Shown in pieces: positions 9,039-17,987 of a DNA stretch of 64,000 bases. The notes below the pieces were generated by a model, which was given only the letters and a program-made list of their open reading frames with translations, was not told the DNA's origin and did no database searches. The first letter of the stretch is position 1. Each line of letters starts with the position of its first letter. Both the position numbers and the translations under genes were made by a program. This DNA is from Paenibacillus wynnii (GTDB taxonomy: Bacteria; Bacillota; Bacilli; Paenibacillales; Paenibacillaceae): assembly GCF_000757885.1 (NCBI RefSeq), contig NZ_JQCR01000003.1:868001-932000 (forward strand), written 5' to 3'.

Positions 9039-10823
9039 TTGCGAAGCGGCTTTCATTCCATACATCATCGGTTGTTCCTGCTGTTTCTTTTTTGCATGTC
9101 AGGAATACTCTTGATTGTCAGTCTGCTGTACTACAACCGAACTACGGACCAAATCCATGATAAAATCAGTGATTTGTCGCAAAAAAGTGTGGCTCAGACC
9201 GCCGGATTGTTCAGTTTGCTGTATAAAGGTTATGACAGCCTTTCGAAATCATTAAGTAATAACTTTGAGATGATTCGTTTACTTAATGAAACCAGCGAGG
9301 CGCCGGCAATAACCTACATTAATGAGCAATCCATTACGAATATTATTGGTGCGATATTTTATTCCCGAGATGACCTAGTGGGTATCCACGTGATCAGTGA
9401 TAAAGGGAGAATCTACAATTACGGAAATAATATGAATGTAGTCGATCCCGAATACCAAACCAAGGATTGGTATAAACAAATTAAGGACTCCTCAGGAAAA
9501 ATGGTTTGGCTAGGGGTCTTTGAGCATTCACTTATTGATCAGGTAGAAGACAGCCCTGTATTTGCCTTCGGACGGCAGATTTACGATTTAAATGAGCATA
9601 AACCCATTGGGATTGTTCTTTTTGAGACGAACCCGCATCCGATTTTAGACGCTCTAGATAATTTAAAGCTCGGTGAGCACAGTCAGGTTTCTTTGATGTC
9701 TGAAGCCGGCCAGGTGTTATCTTCAACAACTGAATCTGCACCTGCCCTGGATCAATTGCCGAATTTAGAGCATTCCCAAAATGTCGTTGTCAAACAAGTC
9801 TCTGATCGGCTTGTTGTTGCATCCAAGCTATCCTTTGCCGACTTGTGGGTGATTAGCAGTACTCCCGATCGTGACTTAAATGTAGAAGTAATTGAAATGA
9901 AGAGGTATCTGTTAATTGTTATTTCGATTCTTATTATTGTTTCCACCCTGATTGCTTCTATCGTATCCCAGACGATATCCTCCCCGATCAAGAAGCTAAT
10001 TCGTGAGATGAAGCAGGTGGAGATCGGGAACTTCCGTGGGATGCTAAGTGTTGCTTCTTATCAGGAAATCAATATTCTCGTAGCTTCCTTTAACCGGATG
10101 GTTCAACAGATTGAAGATCTGATCGAGCGGGTGAAGCTCTCTTCGGTCAGTGAGAAGAACGCCGAACTACATGCCTTACAGTCCCAAGTAAATCCTCATT
10201 TTCTGTATAACACGCTGGATATGATCTATTGGATGCTTGATGAGAAGGAAAACGATCATTTAGGAGAACTTGTACTCTCGCTTTCATCCATGTTCCGTTA
10301 TAGCAGCTATTGGGAAGACGGGGTAGAAGTAACGTTGCGTGAAGAATTGGAACAGATAGGACACTATCTAAAAATTATATCCATCCGCCTGGAAGGGCGA
10401 CTGCAAATCCGAATAGACATCGATGAGAGATGGTTGGATATTCGTCTTCCCAAAATGACTGTACAGCCAGTTATAGAAAATGCAGTAAAACATGGTTTGG
10501 AATCCTTGGATCGTCAAGGAATTCTGAAGGTCTACACATTTGAAGAAGGCTCGGATCTCAAAATAATAGTAGAGGATAATGGAAGCGGAATGGATACAAC
10601 GAAATTAAATCGTCTAAATAACACCTTGAACGGGGAGAGTCCCAAGGAGATGGGCAAAGGGGGCATCGGCCTCCTGAATCTGCATCGCCGATTGCAGCAT
10701 ATGTTCGGAGAGCCTTACGGCCTTCAGGTTCAAAGCTTCCTTGGCGAAGGAACTCAGGTTGCCATTGTGGTGCCCATTCCAAAGGAAGGAGAAATACGTA
10801 GTGAATATACTCATAGCCGATGA
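9039..10823 (+). CDS. YesM-type sensor histidine kinase
   Basis: 594 residues: membrane segment near 10-30, an extracellular Cache-like sensor region to about 285, a second membrane segment, a HAMP domain, then a His_kinase domain with QVNPHFLYNTLD (phospho-acceptor His387) and an ATPase domain (PVIENAVKHG, DNGSGM, GGIGLLNLHRR). The start is a TTG behind GAAAGGGGGG. Such kinases sense extracellular sugars or their binding proteins and control the adjacent ABC operon. The response regulator begins inside its last codons, so translation is coupled. Confidence 0.9.
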   Translation: MRSGFHSIHHRLFLLFLFCMSGILLIVSLLYYNRTTDQIHDKISDLSQKSVAQTAGLFSLLYKGYDSLSKSLSNNFEMIRLLNETSEAPAITYINEQSITNIIGAIFYSRDDLVGIHVISDKGRIYNYGNNMNVVDPEYQTKDWYKQIKDSSGKMVWLGVFEHSLIDQVEDSPVFAFGRQIYDLNEHKPIGIVLFETNPHPILDALDNLKLGEHSQVSLMSEAGQVLSSTTESAPALDQLPNLEHSQNVVVKQVSDRLVVASKLSFADLWVISSTPDRDLNVEVIEMKRYLLIVISILIIVSTLIASIVSQTISSPIKKLIREMKQVEIGNFRGMLSVASYQEINILVASFNRMVQQIEDLIERVKLSSVSEKNAELHALQSQVNPHFLYNTLDMIYWMLDEKENDHLGELVLSLSSMFRYSSYWEDGVEVTLREELEQIGHYLKIISIRLEGRLQIRIDIDERWLDIRLPKMTVQPVIENAVKHGLESLDRQGILKVYTFEEGSDLKIIVEDNGSGMDTTKLNRLNNTLNGESPKEMGKGGIGLLNLHRRLQHMFGEPYGLQVQSFLGEGTQVAIVVPIPKEGEIRSEYTHSR

Positions 10824-12006
10824 TGAACGTGTAATACGGGAAGGCATAGAGCGTACGATCAGACAAATATGTCCCGATTATGAAGTTTATTTGGCAGCCT
10901 CGACGGAGGAAGCGGTCAAAGTGATGGAAGAACACCAGATCCAAATGGTGCTGACCGATATTCTAATGCCGGGATTAAACGGTTTGGAGTTTATGAGAAT
11001 TTCTAAACGCAGGTATCCTCATGTGAAGTGGGTCGTTATTTCAGCGCATAGTGAATTTTCTTATGCTCAGGAGGCGGTTCGTCTAGGGGCGAGGGATTAT
11101 CTGCTCAAACCGATTGGTAAAAACCGTTTGCAGGAGGTAATCAATAACCTTGTGGCGGAAATTCAACAGGATAGTAAAAAGTCGCAGGAAGGCGAGCGAT
11201 TGAAAAGTAGCCTGAAATATTTACGTGAAGGGGTATTCCAAAGACTTGCCTCCGGTCTGGATATCGGGAATTTGGACTTAAGCCCCTTTATTCATAACTA
11301 CCTCCATTTTTATTTAATTATGGTGCAGCTGGATAACGGCGATAAAAGTGTTCGCTTGGAGCATTTTATTGTGGAAAATGTGCTCTCTGAACTCATTGAT
11401 CGGAATGGACGGGGTTTTGTCGTGAGTTATGATCGCCAGAGTCTGCTGGGTCTGATTAGTCTGAATGAAAACACACAGATTGAGCAGTTCCAAGAGGACG
11501 TTAAGGTGCATTTGAAGCATTCTTTGAAGGTACCCTTCCAAGTTATTCTTTCGGGACAGTGCACCGATTTCAATATCGTTCCGCAAGTAGTCATTCGTAT
11601 GAGGACGGCTTCCGCTTCACAAGCCTTTGAGCCTGAACCTAATAAAGGGAGCGGTGAGAAGGCAATCGATGTGGCTCTGCAGTTTATTAAAGAGCACTAT
11701 TCGGAGGATCTTACCTTAGAAAAGATGGCTTCTGTCGTTTTTCTCAATCCTGCCTATTTCAGTCAATTATTCAAGCAAAAGACAGGGCAGGGATACAAGG
11801 AGTATGTTACGACTCTTCGGTTGGAGCAGGCGAAACGGCTGCTCTTGATTCCCAAGCTAAAGTTGGCGGAAATTGCCGAACGTGTAGGCTATCAGGACAT
11901 GCGGCATTTCACTCAAATGTTTCGCAAAAGATACCATTTGACCCCTACAGAGTACCGCCAGCAGCAATATATTAACGTTCTAATGGGTAATAATGATCCG
12001 GAATAA
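10801..12006 (+). CDS. YesN/AraC-type response regulator
   Basis: 401 residues: an N-terminal receiver domain (ADDE acidic pair, phospho-acceptor Asp in LTDILMPG, Lys in LLKPIGK), a linker of about 160 residues, and a C-terminal AraC double helix-turn-helix (VVFLNPAYFSQLFKQKTG and IAERVGYQDMRHFTQMFRKR). The GTG start at 10801 is placed by GGAAGGAGA 9 bp upstream and by the start of the receiver fold; it overlaps the kinase by 23 bases. It is expected to activate the upstream sugar transporter genes. Confidence 0.9.
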   Translation: MNILIADDERVIREGIERTIRQICPDYEVYLAASTEEAVKVMEEHQIQMVLTDILMPGLNGLEFMRISKRRYPHVKWVVISAHSEFSYAQEAVRLGARDYLLKPIGKNRLQEVINNLVAEIQQDSKKSQEGERLKSSLKYLREGVFQRLASGLDIGNLDLSPFIHNYLHFYLIMVQLDNGDKSVRLEHFIVENVLSELIDRNGRGFVVSYDRQSLLGLISLNENTQIEQFQEDVKVHLKHSLKVPFQVILSGQCTDFNIVPQVVIRMRTASASQAFEPEPNKGSGEKAIDVALQFIKEHYSEDLTLEKMASVVFLNPAYFSQLFKQKTGQGYKEYVTTLRLEQAKRLLLIPKLKLAEIAERVGYQDMRHFTQMFRKRYHLTPTEYRQQQYINVLMGNNDPE

Positions 12007-12078
12007 ACAACTAGTTGAACTTTATAGAAGAGATTAGTTTCTTAGTAAAAGGGAAACACTAACAATACCGTTTAACCA

Positions 12079-12121
12079 AGACAATTCAGAACATTCCAGT
12101 AATGTTCTGAATTGTCTTTTT
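12079..12121 (+). terminator. Terminator of the kinase-regulator operon
   Basis: A perfect 17-bp inverted repeat (arms 12079-12095 and 12101-12117) with loop CCAGT runs into a T-tract. Confidence 0.85.
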
Positions 12122-12160
12122 CAAGTATACATAGATCGGCCCTAAAGGAGCACAGCTTCC

Positions 12161-12616
12161 ATGCAGATTATTCATAATTTCCCTCTAATGGCGGCCCTGA
12201 TGTCAATGATTGCCGCACAAGTCATCAAAGTACCCCTTAACCTGATCTGGAGCAAAAAATGGGATGTAACCCGTGCCTTTAGTACAGGAGGAATGCCGAG
12301 CTCACATTCGGCGGCTGTTACTTCGTTAGCTGCAGCCTTAGGAATAAGTGACGGACTAGATTCTTCTGCTTTCGCTGTAGCGGCAGTGCTTAGCGCAATC
12401 ACCATGTATGATGCTGCGGGAGTTCGCCGACATGCCGGGTTGCAGGCCTCTTTTTTGAACCGGTTAGTGAAATCGACTCCCTCTCTGCTTAAAGATCATG
12501 GTTCGACAGGAACAGAGTTGAAAGAGCTGCTGGGGCATCGTCCCATTGAAGTTTTAGCGGGTGCTTTTTTTGGAATAGCCTCCAGTATTGTTATATACTT
12601 TACCCTCTATTCCTAA
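12161..12616 (+). CDS. DUF212 (PAP2-related) membrane protein
   Basis: 151 residues of the divergent PAP2 family DUF212 (YuiD-like). It has several hydrophobic helices and the conserved STGGMPSSHSAA, YDAAGVRRHAG and LGHRPIEVLAGA blocks. The SH and HRP motifs resemble the acid phosphatase/haloperoxidase active site, so a lipid phosphatase role is plausible but unproven. AAAGGAG precedes the ATG. The stop codon overlaps the end of the convergent AraC gene by four bases. Confidence 0.85.
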   Translation: MQIIHNFPLMAALMSMIAAQVIKVPLNLIWSKKWDVTRAFSTGGMPSSHSAAVTSLAAALGISDGLDSSAFAVAAVLSAITMYDAAGVRRHAGLQASFLNRLVKSTPSLLKDHGSTGTELKELLGHRPIEVLAGAFFGIASSIVIYFTLYS

Positions 12617-13470
12617 GAACGTAGGAGATTACGGTAATCACTAGGTGATTTTCCGCTCCATTTATGGAACTGCTTTGAGAAATAAAGTGCATCGTTAAAT
12701 CCTACCGAGGAAGAGATTTGGTCTATGGTTAGGGTCCCCCCCAGAAGCTCCTTGGCTTTGTCCATCCTTACCTTCATTAGGTACTGCTTGGGCGATAATC
12801 CGGTTTTCTGCTTAAAAGCTTTGGATAAATGCGCCCGATGGTAACCCAGTGTTGAAGCCATCTGAACTATGCTGATGTGTTGATGGAACTGCAGTGTAAT
12901 CCAGCGAATGGCCTGATCGATTTGACGGTCAATCACTTCCGGAAGTTGTTGGGGGTATGCAGGAAGAATACTACGGTTAGCAATCCCGAAATGATGGAAT
13001 AACAGTCTCATCCAGCCGGATGCCTCTAAACTCTCAAGTCGGGGATAAGCAGATTGCTGGAACGATTTGCGAACCCTCTCATACACGGCACATATTTCAG
13101 TGATATCCTCCATGTGTAGCAAGGGTTTATCCCGCGTAATTCCAATCTCGCTAAACAGCTTCGCCGTTGCTTCCCCTTGTAGTCCAATCCATACATAATG
13201 CCATGGTGTAGTCCTGTCAGCCTGATAGCTGAATAATGACCCCGGGAAAATAACAAAGGTATCTCCAGCTCTGCATACCTGTGATAATCCTCCGGTTTGA
13301 AAGAGGCCTTCTCCATCCAGCACAGTGTGAATTAAAAAAAAGTCGTGCACGGAAGGACCAATCTTATGTCCGTGTATAGGTTTGCCTTCACCGCTGAACA
13401 ACACGGTAGGATCATGGTCTTCTGGTGATAAATTAATGCCTATTGAAAAATGTGAATGATCGGGATTCAT
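12613..13470 (-). CDS. AraC-family transcriptional regulator
   Basis: 285 residues with an N-terminal cupin-like sugar-binding domain (about 1-160) and a C-terminal AraC DNA-binding domain (STLGYHRAHLSKAFKQKTG, then SSVGFNDALYFSKQFHKWSG). The ATG at 13470 follows GGAGGCTTCT. It is divergent from the GH4 alpha-galactosidase across 239 bp, so it is the likely local regulator of that gene (inference). Confidence 0.88.
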   Translation of the reverse strand: MNPDHSHFSIGINLSPEDHDPTVLFSGEGKPIHGHKIGPSVHDFFLIHTVLDGEGLFQTGGLSQVCRAGDTFVIFPGSLFSYQADRTTPWHYVWIGLQGEATAKLFSEIGITRDKPLLHMEDITEICAVYERVRKSFQQSAYPRLESLEASGWMRLLFHHFGIANRSILPAYPQQLPEVIDRQIDQAIRWITLQFHQHISIVQMASTLGYHRAHLSKAFKQKTGLSPKQYLMKVRMDKAKELLGGTLTIDQISSSVGFNDALYFSKQFHKWSGKSPSDYRNLLRS

Positions 13471-13709
13471 AGAAGCCTCCTAACTAGAAATACAATCAAA
13501 TCTATTATAACCGATAAAATGCAACAATTGTCCATATCCTTCTTGTATTCCTCCATACTCACAATCACTAGTTTATTTTATAGTGAATAGTGAAGAGAGC
13601 AGCAAATAACGACTGATATTATAGCGATTATTCCTAGTATCCTTATTTTTCAAAAGAAAAATTGTGATATCAGCATTGTATGCCTCAAACTTAAGGAGGA
13701 ATATTTCAC

Positions 13710-15008
13710 ATGTCTAAAATTACATTTATCGGAGCAGGTAGTTCCATCTTTGCCAAAAACGTATTGGGTGATTGCATGGGTACCCCGGCCCTTCAAGGCT
13801 TTGAATTGGCTCTATACGATATTGATCTTCAGCGTCTTTCAGACTCGGAAAGTATGCTGAATAACATTAAAAGAAGTACAGGAAGCACCTGTACTATAAA
13901 GGCCTATTCTGACCGTAAGGAAGCATTGCGGGGCGCTAAGTATGTTGTTAACGCTATTCAGGTTGGCGGTTACGATCCTTGTACGATTACTGATTTTGAG
14001 ATCCCTAAGAAATATGGCTTGCGTCAAACGATTGCAGATACGGTCGGAATTGGAGGGATTTTCCGCAACCTTCGGACGATTCCGGTCATGCTTGATTTTG
14101 CTGATGATATTAGAGAGGTATGCCCGGATGCACTCTTCCTGAACTACACCAATCCTATGGCTGTATTAACGAATGTAATGAACACTTATGGTGGTATTAA
14201 GACGATTGGGTTATGCCACAGTGTTCAGGTATGTATCCCGAATTTATTTGACCATCTTGGAATAGATCAATCAGGCGTGCAAGCAAAGATCGCCGGGATC
14301 AACCACATGGCATGGCTGCTTGAAGTTACTAAGGACGGGAAAGACTTGTATCCGGAAATCAAACGCCGGGCGAAGGAGAAGCAGTTGGAGTCTCACGGGG
14401 ACATGGTCCGTTATGAAATGATGCTGAAGTTCGGCTACTATATTACCGAGTCCTCAGAGCATAATGCAGAATACCATCCCTACTTTATCAAACGTAACTA
14501 TCCAGAACTTATTGAACGGTTTCAAATTCCACTTGATGAATATCCGCGCCGTTGTGTAGATCAAATTAGCGGTTGGGAGAAAATGCGTGATGAACTAGTA
14601 AGTAATAAGGTACTTGAACATAATCGCTCGCATGAGTATGCCTCATACATCTTAGAAGCCATTGAAACCAACATACCTTTCAAGATTGGGGGCAATGTTA
14701 TGAATACAGGATTAATCACGAATCTACCTAAAGAAGCCTGTGTCGAAGTGCCATGTCTTGTGGATAGTACTGGAGTGACACCAACATATGTGGGTGACCT
14801 GCCTCCTCAATGTGCGGCTCTCAACCGGACCAATATCAATACCCAGCTTCTGACGATTGAAGCGGCTATGACGGGTAAGAAAGATCATATCTACCATGCA
14901 GCAATGCTTGATCCGCATACGGCAGCCGAGCTATCCATGGATGATATTGTGAGTATGTGCGACGAACTGATTGCTGCTCACGGGGATTGGCTTCCTAAGT
15001 TCAAATAG
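13710..15008 (+). CDS. melA: GH4 alpha-galactosidase (MelA-like)
   Basis: A 432-residue cytoplasmic family 4 glycosidase. It has the N-terminal Rossmann NAD+ motif (FIGAGSSIFAKN), the metal-binding LFLNYTNPMA, GLCHSVQ and GINHMAW motifs, and the usual family length. GH4 enzymes hydrolyse alpha-galactosides by an NAD+- and Mn2+-dependent redox mechanism. The ATG follows AAGGAGG. The neighbouring ABC importer and AraC regulator suggest uptake and cleavage of a melibiose- or raffinose-type sugar. GH4 also contains galacturonidases and glucosidases, so specificity is inferred. Confidence 0.88.
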   Translation: MSKITFIGAGSSIFAKNVLGDCMGTPALQGFELALYDIDLQRLSDSESMLNNIKRSTGSTCTIKAYSDRKEALRGAKYVVNAIQVGGYDPCTITDFEIPKKYGLRQTIADTVGIGGIFRNLRTIPVMLDFADDIREVCPDALFLNYTNPMAVLTNVMNTYGGIKTIGLCHSVQVCIPNLFDHLGIDQSGVQAKIAGINHMAWLLEVTKDGKDLYPEIKRRAKEKQLESHGDMVRYEMMLKFGYYITESSEHNAEYHPYFIKRNYPELIERFQIPLDEYPRRCVDQISGWEKMRDELVSNKVLEHNRSHEYASYILEAIETNIPFKIGGNVMNTGLITNLPKEACVEVPCLVDSTGVTPTYVGDLPPQCAALNRTNINTQLLTIEAAMTGKKDHIYHAAMLDPHTAAELSMDDIVSMCDELIAAHGDWLPKFK

Positions 15009-15084
15009 GGTACAGCTTATCTTTCCTATGTGTGATTTGTATGATATGGTTTAGGTAACACACGTAGAGAAATGGAGTGTATCA

Positions 15085-15333
15085 ATGAGTAAAGACAGAG
15101 TATGGAATAAAGGGAAGCACAACGGCCGCGGTATAGCAGGGGCAAATAAAAAACCGGGAAGTTCAATAGAAGGCAGCAATCCTGAAGCTATAGAAGTTGA
15201 GCTTGTGGACAGTAATGCTGGAAATACCGGCAATCCAATTCATAGTGTTCAACGAATGAACCGTGAGAATTGGGTGGTCAGACCTACTAGAGTTATTCCG
15301 AAAAAAACAAATAAGGATCCAAATGAATCCTAA
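15085..15333 (+). CDS. Small hydrophilic hypothetical protein
   Basis: 82 residues, rich in Asn, Lys and Gly, with no membrane segment or cysteine and no recognisable domain. The ATG follows AAATGGAG. It sits alone between melA and msrA and has its own terminator, supporting a real gene. Function unknown. Confidence 0.65.
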   Translation: MSKDRVWNKGKHNGRGIAGANKKPGSSIEGSNPEAIEVELVDSNAGNTGNPIHSVQRMNRENWVVRPTRVIPKKTNKDPNES

Positions 15334-15341
15334 GTAAGTTT

Positions 15342-15376
15342 AACGGCTCTTTCGCTCTGGCGAAGAGTCGTTTTTT
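15342..15376 (+). terminator. Intrinsic terminator after the 82-aa gene
   Basis: ACGGCTCTT pairs with AAGAGTCGT (one G-U pair, one bulge), followed by six T. Confidence 0.75.
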
Positions 15377-15460
15377 GTTAACCGATATACTTTCTATTGA
15401 CCTCTGCTAGCAAAGATGTGTTAAATAGAATCATAGATGAAATGAGAGGACAGAAATCTA

Positions 15461-15973
15461 ATGGAACAAGCTATGTTTGCAGGGGGCTGCTTTTGGTGTA
15501 TGGTTACACCGTTTGAGGAGTTACCGGGAATCCATGAAATTGTATCTGGATATACTGGTGGACAAACCGACAACCCCACTTATGAAGAAGTGAAAACAGG
15601 GACTACAGGTCATTATGAGGTTGTACAAATCACTTATGATCCCGCGCTTTTCTCCTATGAAAAGCTGCTTGAATTATATTGGCCGCAAATTGATCCAACG
15701 GATGCCGGGGGACAATTTCAGGACAGAGGGAGTCAGTACCGAACAGCAATTTTTTACTATACGGAAGAGCAGCGGTTGGCTGCACTTGCCACCAAGGCAG
15801 GAGTTACCATCAGTCGCAGATTCTCTAGTCCCATCGTAACGGAGATTCTTCCGGCAACAACCTTTTACCGTGCTGAAGAATATCATCAGGATTATCATAA
15901 AAAAAGTCCCAAGCACTATAAGGAAGATCGGGAGCAGTCCGGAAGAGACGCTTTTATAGAGAAAAATTGGTAA
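15461..15973 (+). CDS. msrA: Peptide methionine-S-sulfoxide reductase
   Basis: A 170-residue MsrA that repairs methionine-S-sulfoxide in proteins. The catalytic motif AGGCFWC (Cys10, Cys13) is at the N-terminus, followed by GYTGGQTDNPTYEEV and EYHQDYHKK, as in the family. GAGAGGA precedes the ATG. The next gene starts only 7 bp after the stop, so the two may be cotranscribed. Confidence 0.95.
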   Translation: MEQAMFAGGCFWCMVTPFEELPGIHEIVSGYTGGQTDNPTYEEVKTGTTGHYEVVQITYDPALFSYEKLLELYWPQIDPTDAGGQFQDRGSQYRTAIFYYTEEQRLAALATKAGVTISRRFSSPIVTEILPATTFYRAEEYHQDYHKKSPKHYKEDREQSGRDAFIEKNW

Positions 15974-15980
15974 GGCATAT

Positions 15981-16691
15981 ATGGAGGGAGCAAAAAGAGA
16001 AGTGAACCGATTAAAGCATCTTTTATTTGATTTGGACGGTACCTTGACCGACCCCAAAGAGGGAATCACCAAAAGTGTGGAGTATGCCTTGAATAAGTTT
16101 GGTGTTCAAATAGAGCACCTTGATCTGCTAATCCCCTATATCGGGCCGCCTTTATATGATTCTTTTATCCAACTTAGTGCTTTCTCTGAAGCCAATGCGC
16201 TTCAAGCGGTGGCTTATTACCGTGAGCGTTATCGCGAGCTAGGGATGTTCGAGAACAAAGTCATTGAGGGGATTCCGCAATTACTTGAGGATCTGCAGCG
16301 TAAGGGATACCTCATGTATGTTGCTACTTCGAAACCAACGGTTTTTGCGGAGCAGATAATGAAGCATTACAACCTGGATTCTTATTTCCAACATATTGCA
16401 GGGAGTAATCTGGATGGCACACGCTCCAAGAAACAAGAAGTTATTCAGTATGTTCTGACCCACAATAATATACCCTCTGAACAGTCGTTAATGATTGGGG
16501 ATCGGGAGCATGATATTATCGGGGCTAAAGCTTGTGGCGTTGAATCGATTGGCGTAACCTTTGGTTATGGTTCGAAAATGGAGTTGAACAACGCCGGAGC
16601 TGATCATATTGCGGATCAAGTAGAGGATATTGGAGTTATTATCTCCCAAATTCAAAGCCAAGACCCTTTAGGGAGGTCTTTCCTTGTCTGA
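15981..16691 (+). CDS. HAD-family phosphatase (phosphoglycolate phosphatase-like)
   Basis: 236 residues with the HAD motifs DLDGTLTDP (nucleophile Asp), VATSKPT (motif II), a lysine in the SKKQEV segment and MIGDREHDIIGA (motif III), plus an alpha-helical cap after motif I. It is close to the Gph/PpaX branch, but the substrate cannot be read from sequence. The start is uncertain: ATG 15981 has only TAAGG upstream, while GTG 16002 would use GGAGGG within the first codons. It overlaps the next gene by eight bases. Confidence 0.85.
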   Translation: MEGAKREVNRLKHLLFDLDGTLTDPKEGITKSVEYALNKFGVQIEHLDLLIPYIGPPLYDSFIQLSAFSEANALQAVAYYRERYRELGMFENKVIEGIPQLLEDLQRKGYLMYVATSKPTVFAEQIMKHYNLDSYFQHIAGSNLDGTRSKKQEVIQYVLTHNNIPSEQSLMIGDREHDIIGAKACGVESIGVTFGYGSKMELNNAGADHIADQVEDIGVIISQIQSQDPLGRSFLV

Positions 16692-17562
16692 GAACCACGA
16701 ATTAGAATATTCACAGTCATCTTATGAGACTAGCCTCCAAAGTTTACAAGGAGATTGCGAGAACTGCTTCGGCTTGTGTTGTGCCGCCTTGCCATTCGCA
16801 TCATCAGCAGACTTCGCGATGGACAAGGATGCTGACCACCCTTGCCACAACATGCAATCGGACTTTCGTTGCGGCATTCACACCACCCTAAGAGAGCGTG
16901 GTTTCCGAGGCTGTACAGTATATGACTGCTTTGGTGCGGGTCAAAAGGTTTCCAATATCACTTATGGCGGAAGCGACTGGCGCCAAGTCCCTAAATCCGC
17001 TAAGCAAATGTTCGAGGTATTTCGCATTATGCGCCAGCTACATGAACTGCTCCGGTATTTGACCGAAGCGTTAGTGTTGCCTGCTGCCCGCCCAATACAT
17101 TCAGAGATCAGCTCTGCACTAGAGGATACGGAACGGCTCACTCAGCTTAGCCCCGATGCTATTCTTGAGTTAGACGTTACCGCCCATCGGGCAGAAGTGA
17201 ACGTACTGCTCCTACGCACAAGTGAGTTGGTCCGAGAAGAGGCCTTGCGCGAGCAAAAAAACTCCAAGAGCCGTACGAAGAAGAACTTCGGCCGTGGAGC
17301 AGATCTTATCGGAGCCAAGCTCAAGGGGGCTGACCTGAGAGGCGTCAACCTGCGGGGTGCGTTCCTAATTGCCGCTGACCTAAGGGGCGCTGACCTGAGA
17401 GCCGCTGACCTCATTGGTGCTGACTTCCGTGACGCTGACCTGAGAGGGGCCAATCTGGTAGGGAGTATCTTTCTTACCCAGCCCCAACTCAACTCAGCCA
17501 AGGGTGATGCTGCCACTAAAGTGCCCTCGACACTCCAACATCCGTCTCACTGGGTTCTCTAA
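16684..17562 (+). CDS. Cysteine-rich N-domain plus pentapeptide-repeat protein
   Basis: 292 residues in two parts. The N-terminal ~95 residues carry clustered cysteines (CENCFGLCC, CHN, CGIH, CTVYDC) that look like a metal or Fe-S binding site. A helical linker follows. The C-terminus has about ten pentapeptide repeats of the A(D/N)LxG type (ADLIG, ADLRG, ADFRD), which form a right-handed beta-helix. The TTG start is set by GGGAGG 8 bp upstream and overlaps the HAD gene. Some pentapeptide proteins mimic DNA, but nothing here shows that role. Codon use is more GC-rich than its neighbours. Confidence 0.75.
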   Translation: MSENHELEYSQSSYETSLQSLQGDCENCFGLCCAALPFASSADFAMDKDADHPCHNMQSDFRCGIHTTLRERGFRGCTVYDCFGAGQKVSNITYGGSDWRQVPKSAKQMFEVFRIMRQLHELLRYLTEALVLPAARPIHSEISSALEDTERLTQLSPDAILELDVTAHRAEVNVLLLRTSELVREEALREQKNSKSRTKKNFGRGADLIGAKLKGADLRGVNLRGAFLIAADLRGADLRAADLIGADFRDADLRGANLVGSIFLTQPQLNSAKGDAATKVPSTLQHPSHWVL

Positions 17563-17606
17563 ATCTTACCAATGATTAAATTTAATCATTCTGAGGAGGG
17601 TAACAA

Positions 17607-17918
17607 ATGAGCAGTCCCTATATCAAACACATGGTCATTTTTAATTTAAAGCATGAGGTTGGATCTGCTGAAGCAGAACGGTTTCTTCAGGAAAGTAAAT
17701 CGGTTCTCGTCACTATACCTGTTGTCCGTAACTTCGAGGTCCTGCGCCAGATGAGTGTGAAGAACGATTATGATTATGGATTCTCCATGGAATTTGTCAG
17801 CTTGGCTGATTATGACACTTATAATAATCACCCTATGCATGTGGAGTATGTACAGGACCGTTGGATGGTAGAGGTAGAGCGTTTCCTAGAGATCGATTTC
17901 CAAGAGATCGACGTATAA
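17607..17918 (+). CDS. Dabb-family stress-responsive protein
   Basis: 103 residues of the stress-responsive A/B barrel (Dabb) family: the opening IKHMVIFNLK, the central NDYDYGFSMEFVSLADYDTYNNHP, and HVEYVQDRW are typical. These small proteins form dimeric alpha-beta barrels, usually of unknown function. GAGGAGGG precedes the ATG. A bidirectional terminator follows. Confidence 0.85.
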   Translation: MSSPYIKHMVIFNLKHEVGSAEAERFLQESKSVLVTIPVVRNFEVLRQMSVKNDYDYGFSMEFVSLADYDTYNNHPMHVEYVQDRWMVEVERFLEIDFQEIDV

Positions 17919-17935
17919 TTGTAGGTTTAAGATAA

Positions 17936-17980
17936 AGAGGTGGGCCTTAAGGATAAGTCTTCAAGGTGCCCCACCTCTAT
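17936..17980. terminator. Bidirectional terminator between the Dabb gene and the manC-like gene
   Basis: AGAGGTGGG and CCCACCTCT arms with a 25-base loop; A/T-rich flanks on both sides. Confidence 0.65.
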
Positions 17981-17987
17981 TTGTCTC

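Noticed and set aside
17142..17516. Minus-strand frame rich in Pro, Leu, Arg, Ser
   Set aside because: It is the mirror of the pentapeptide repeats and has no independent support.
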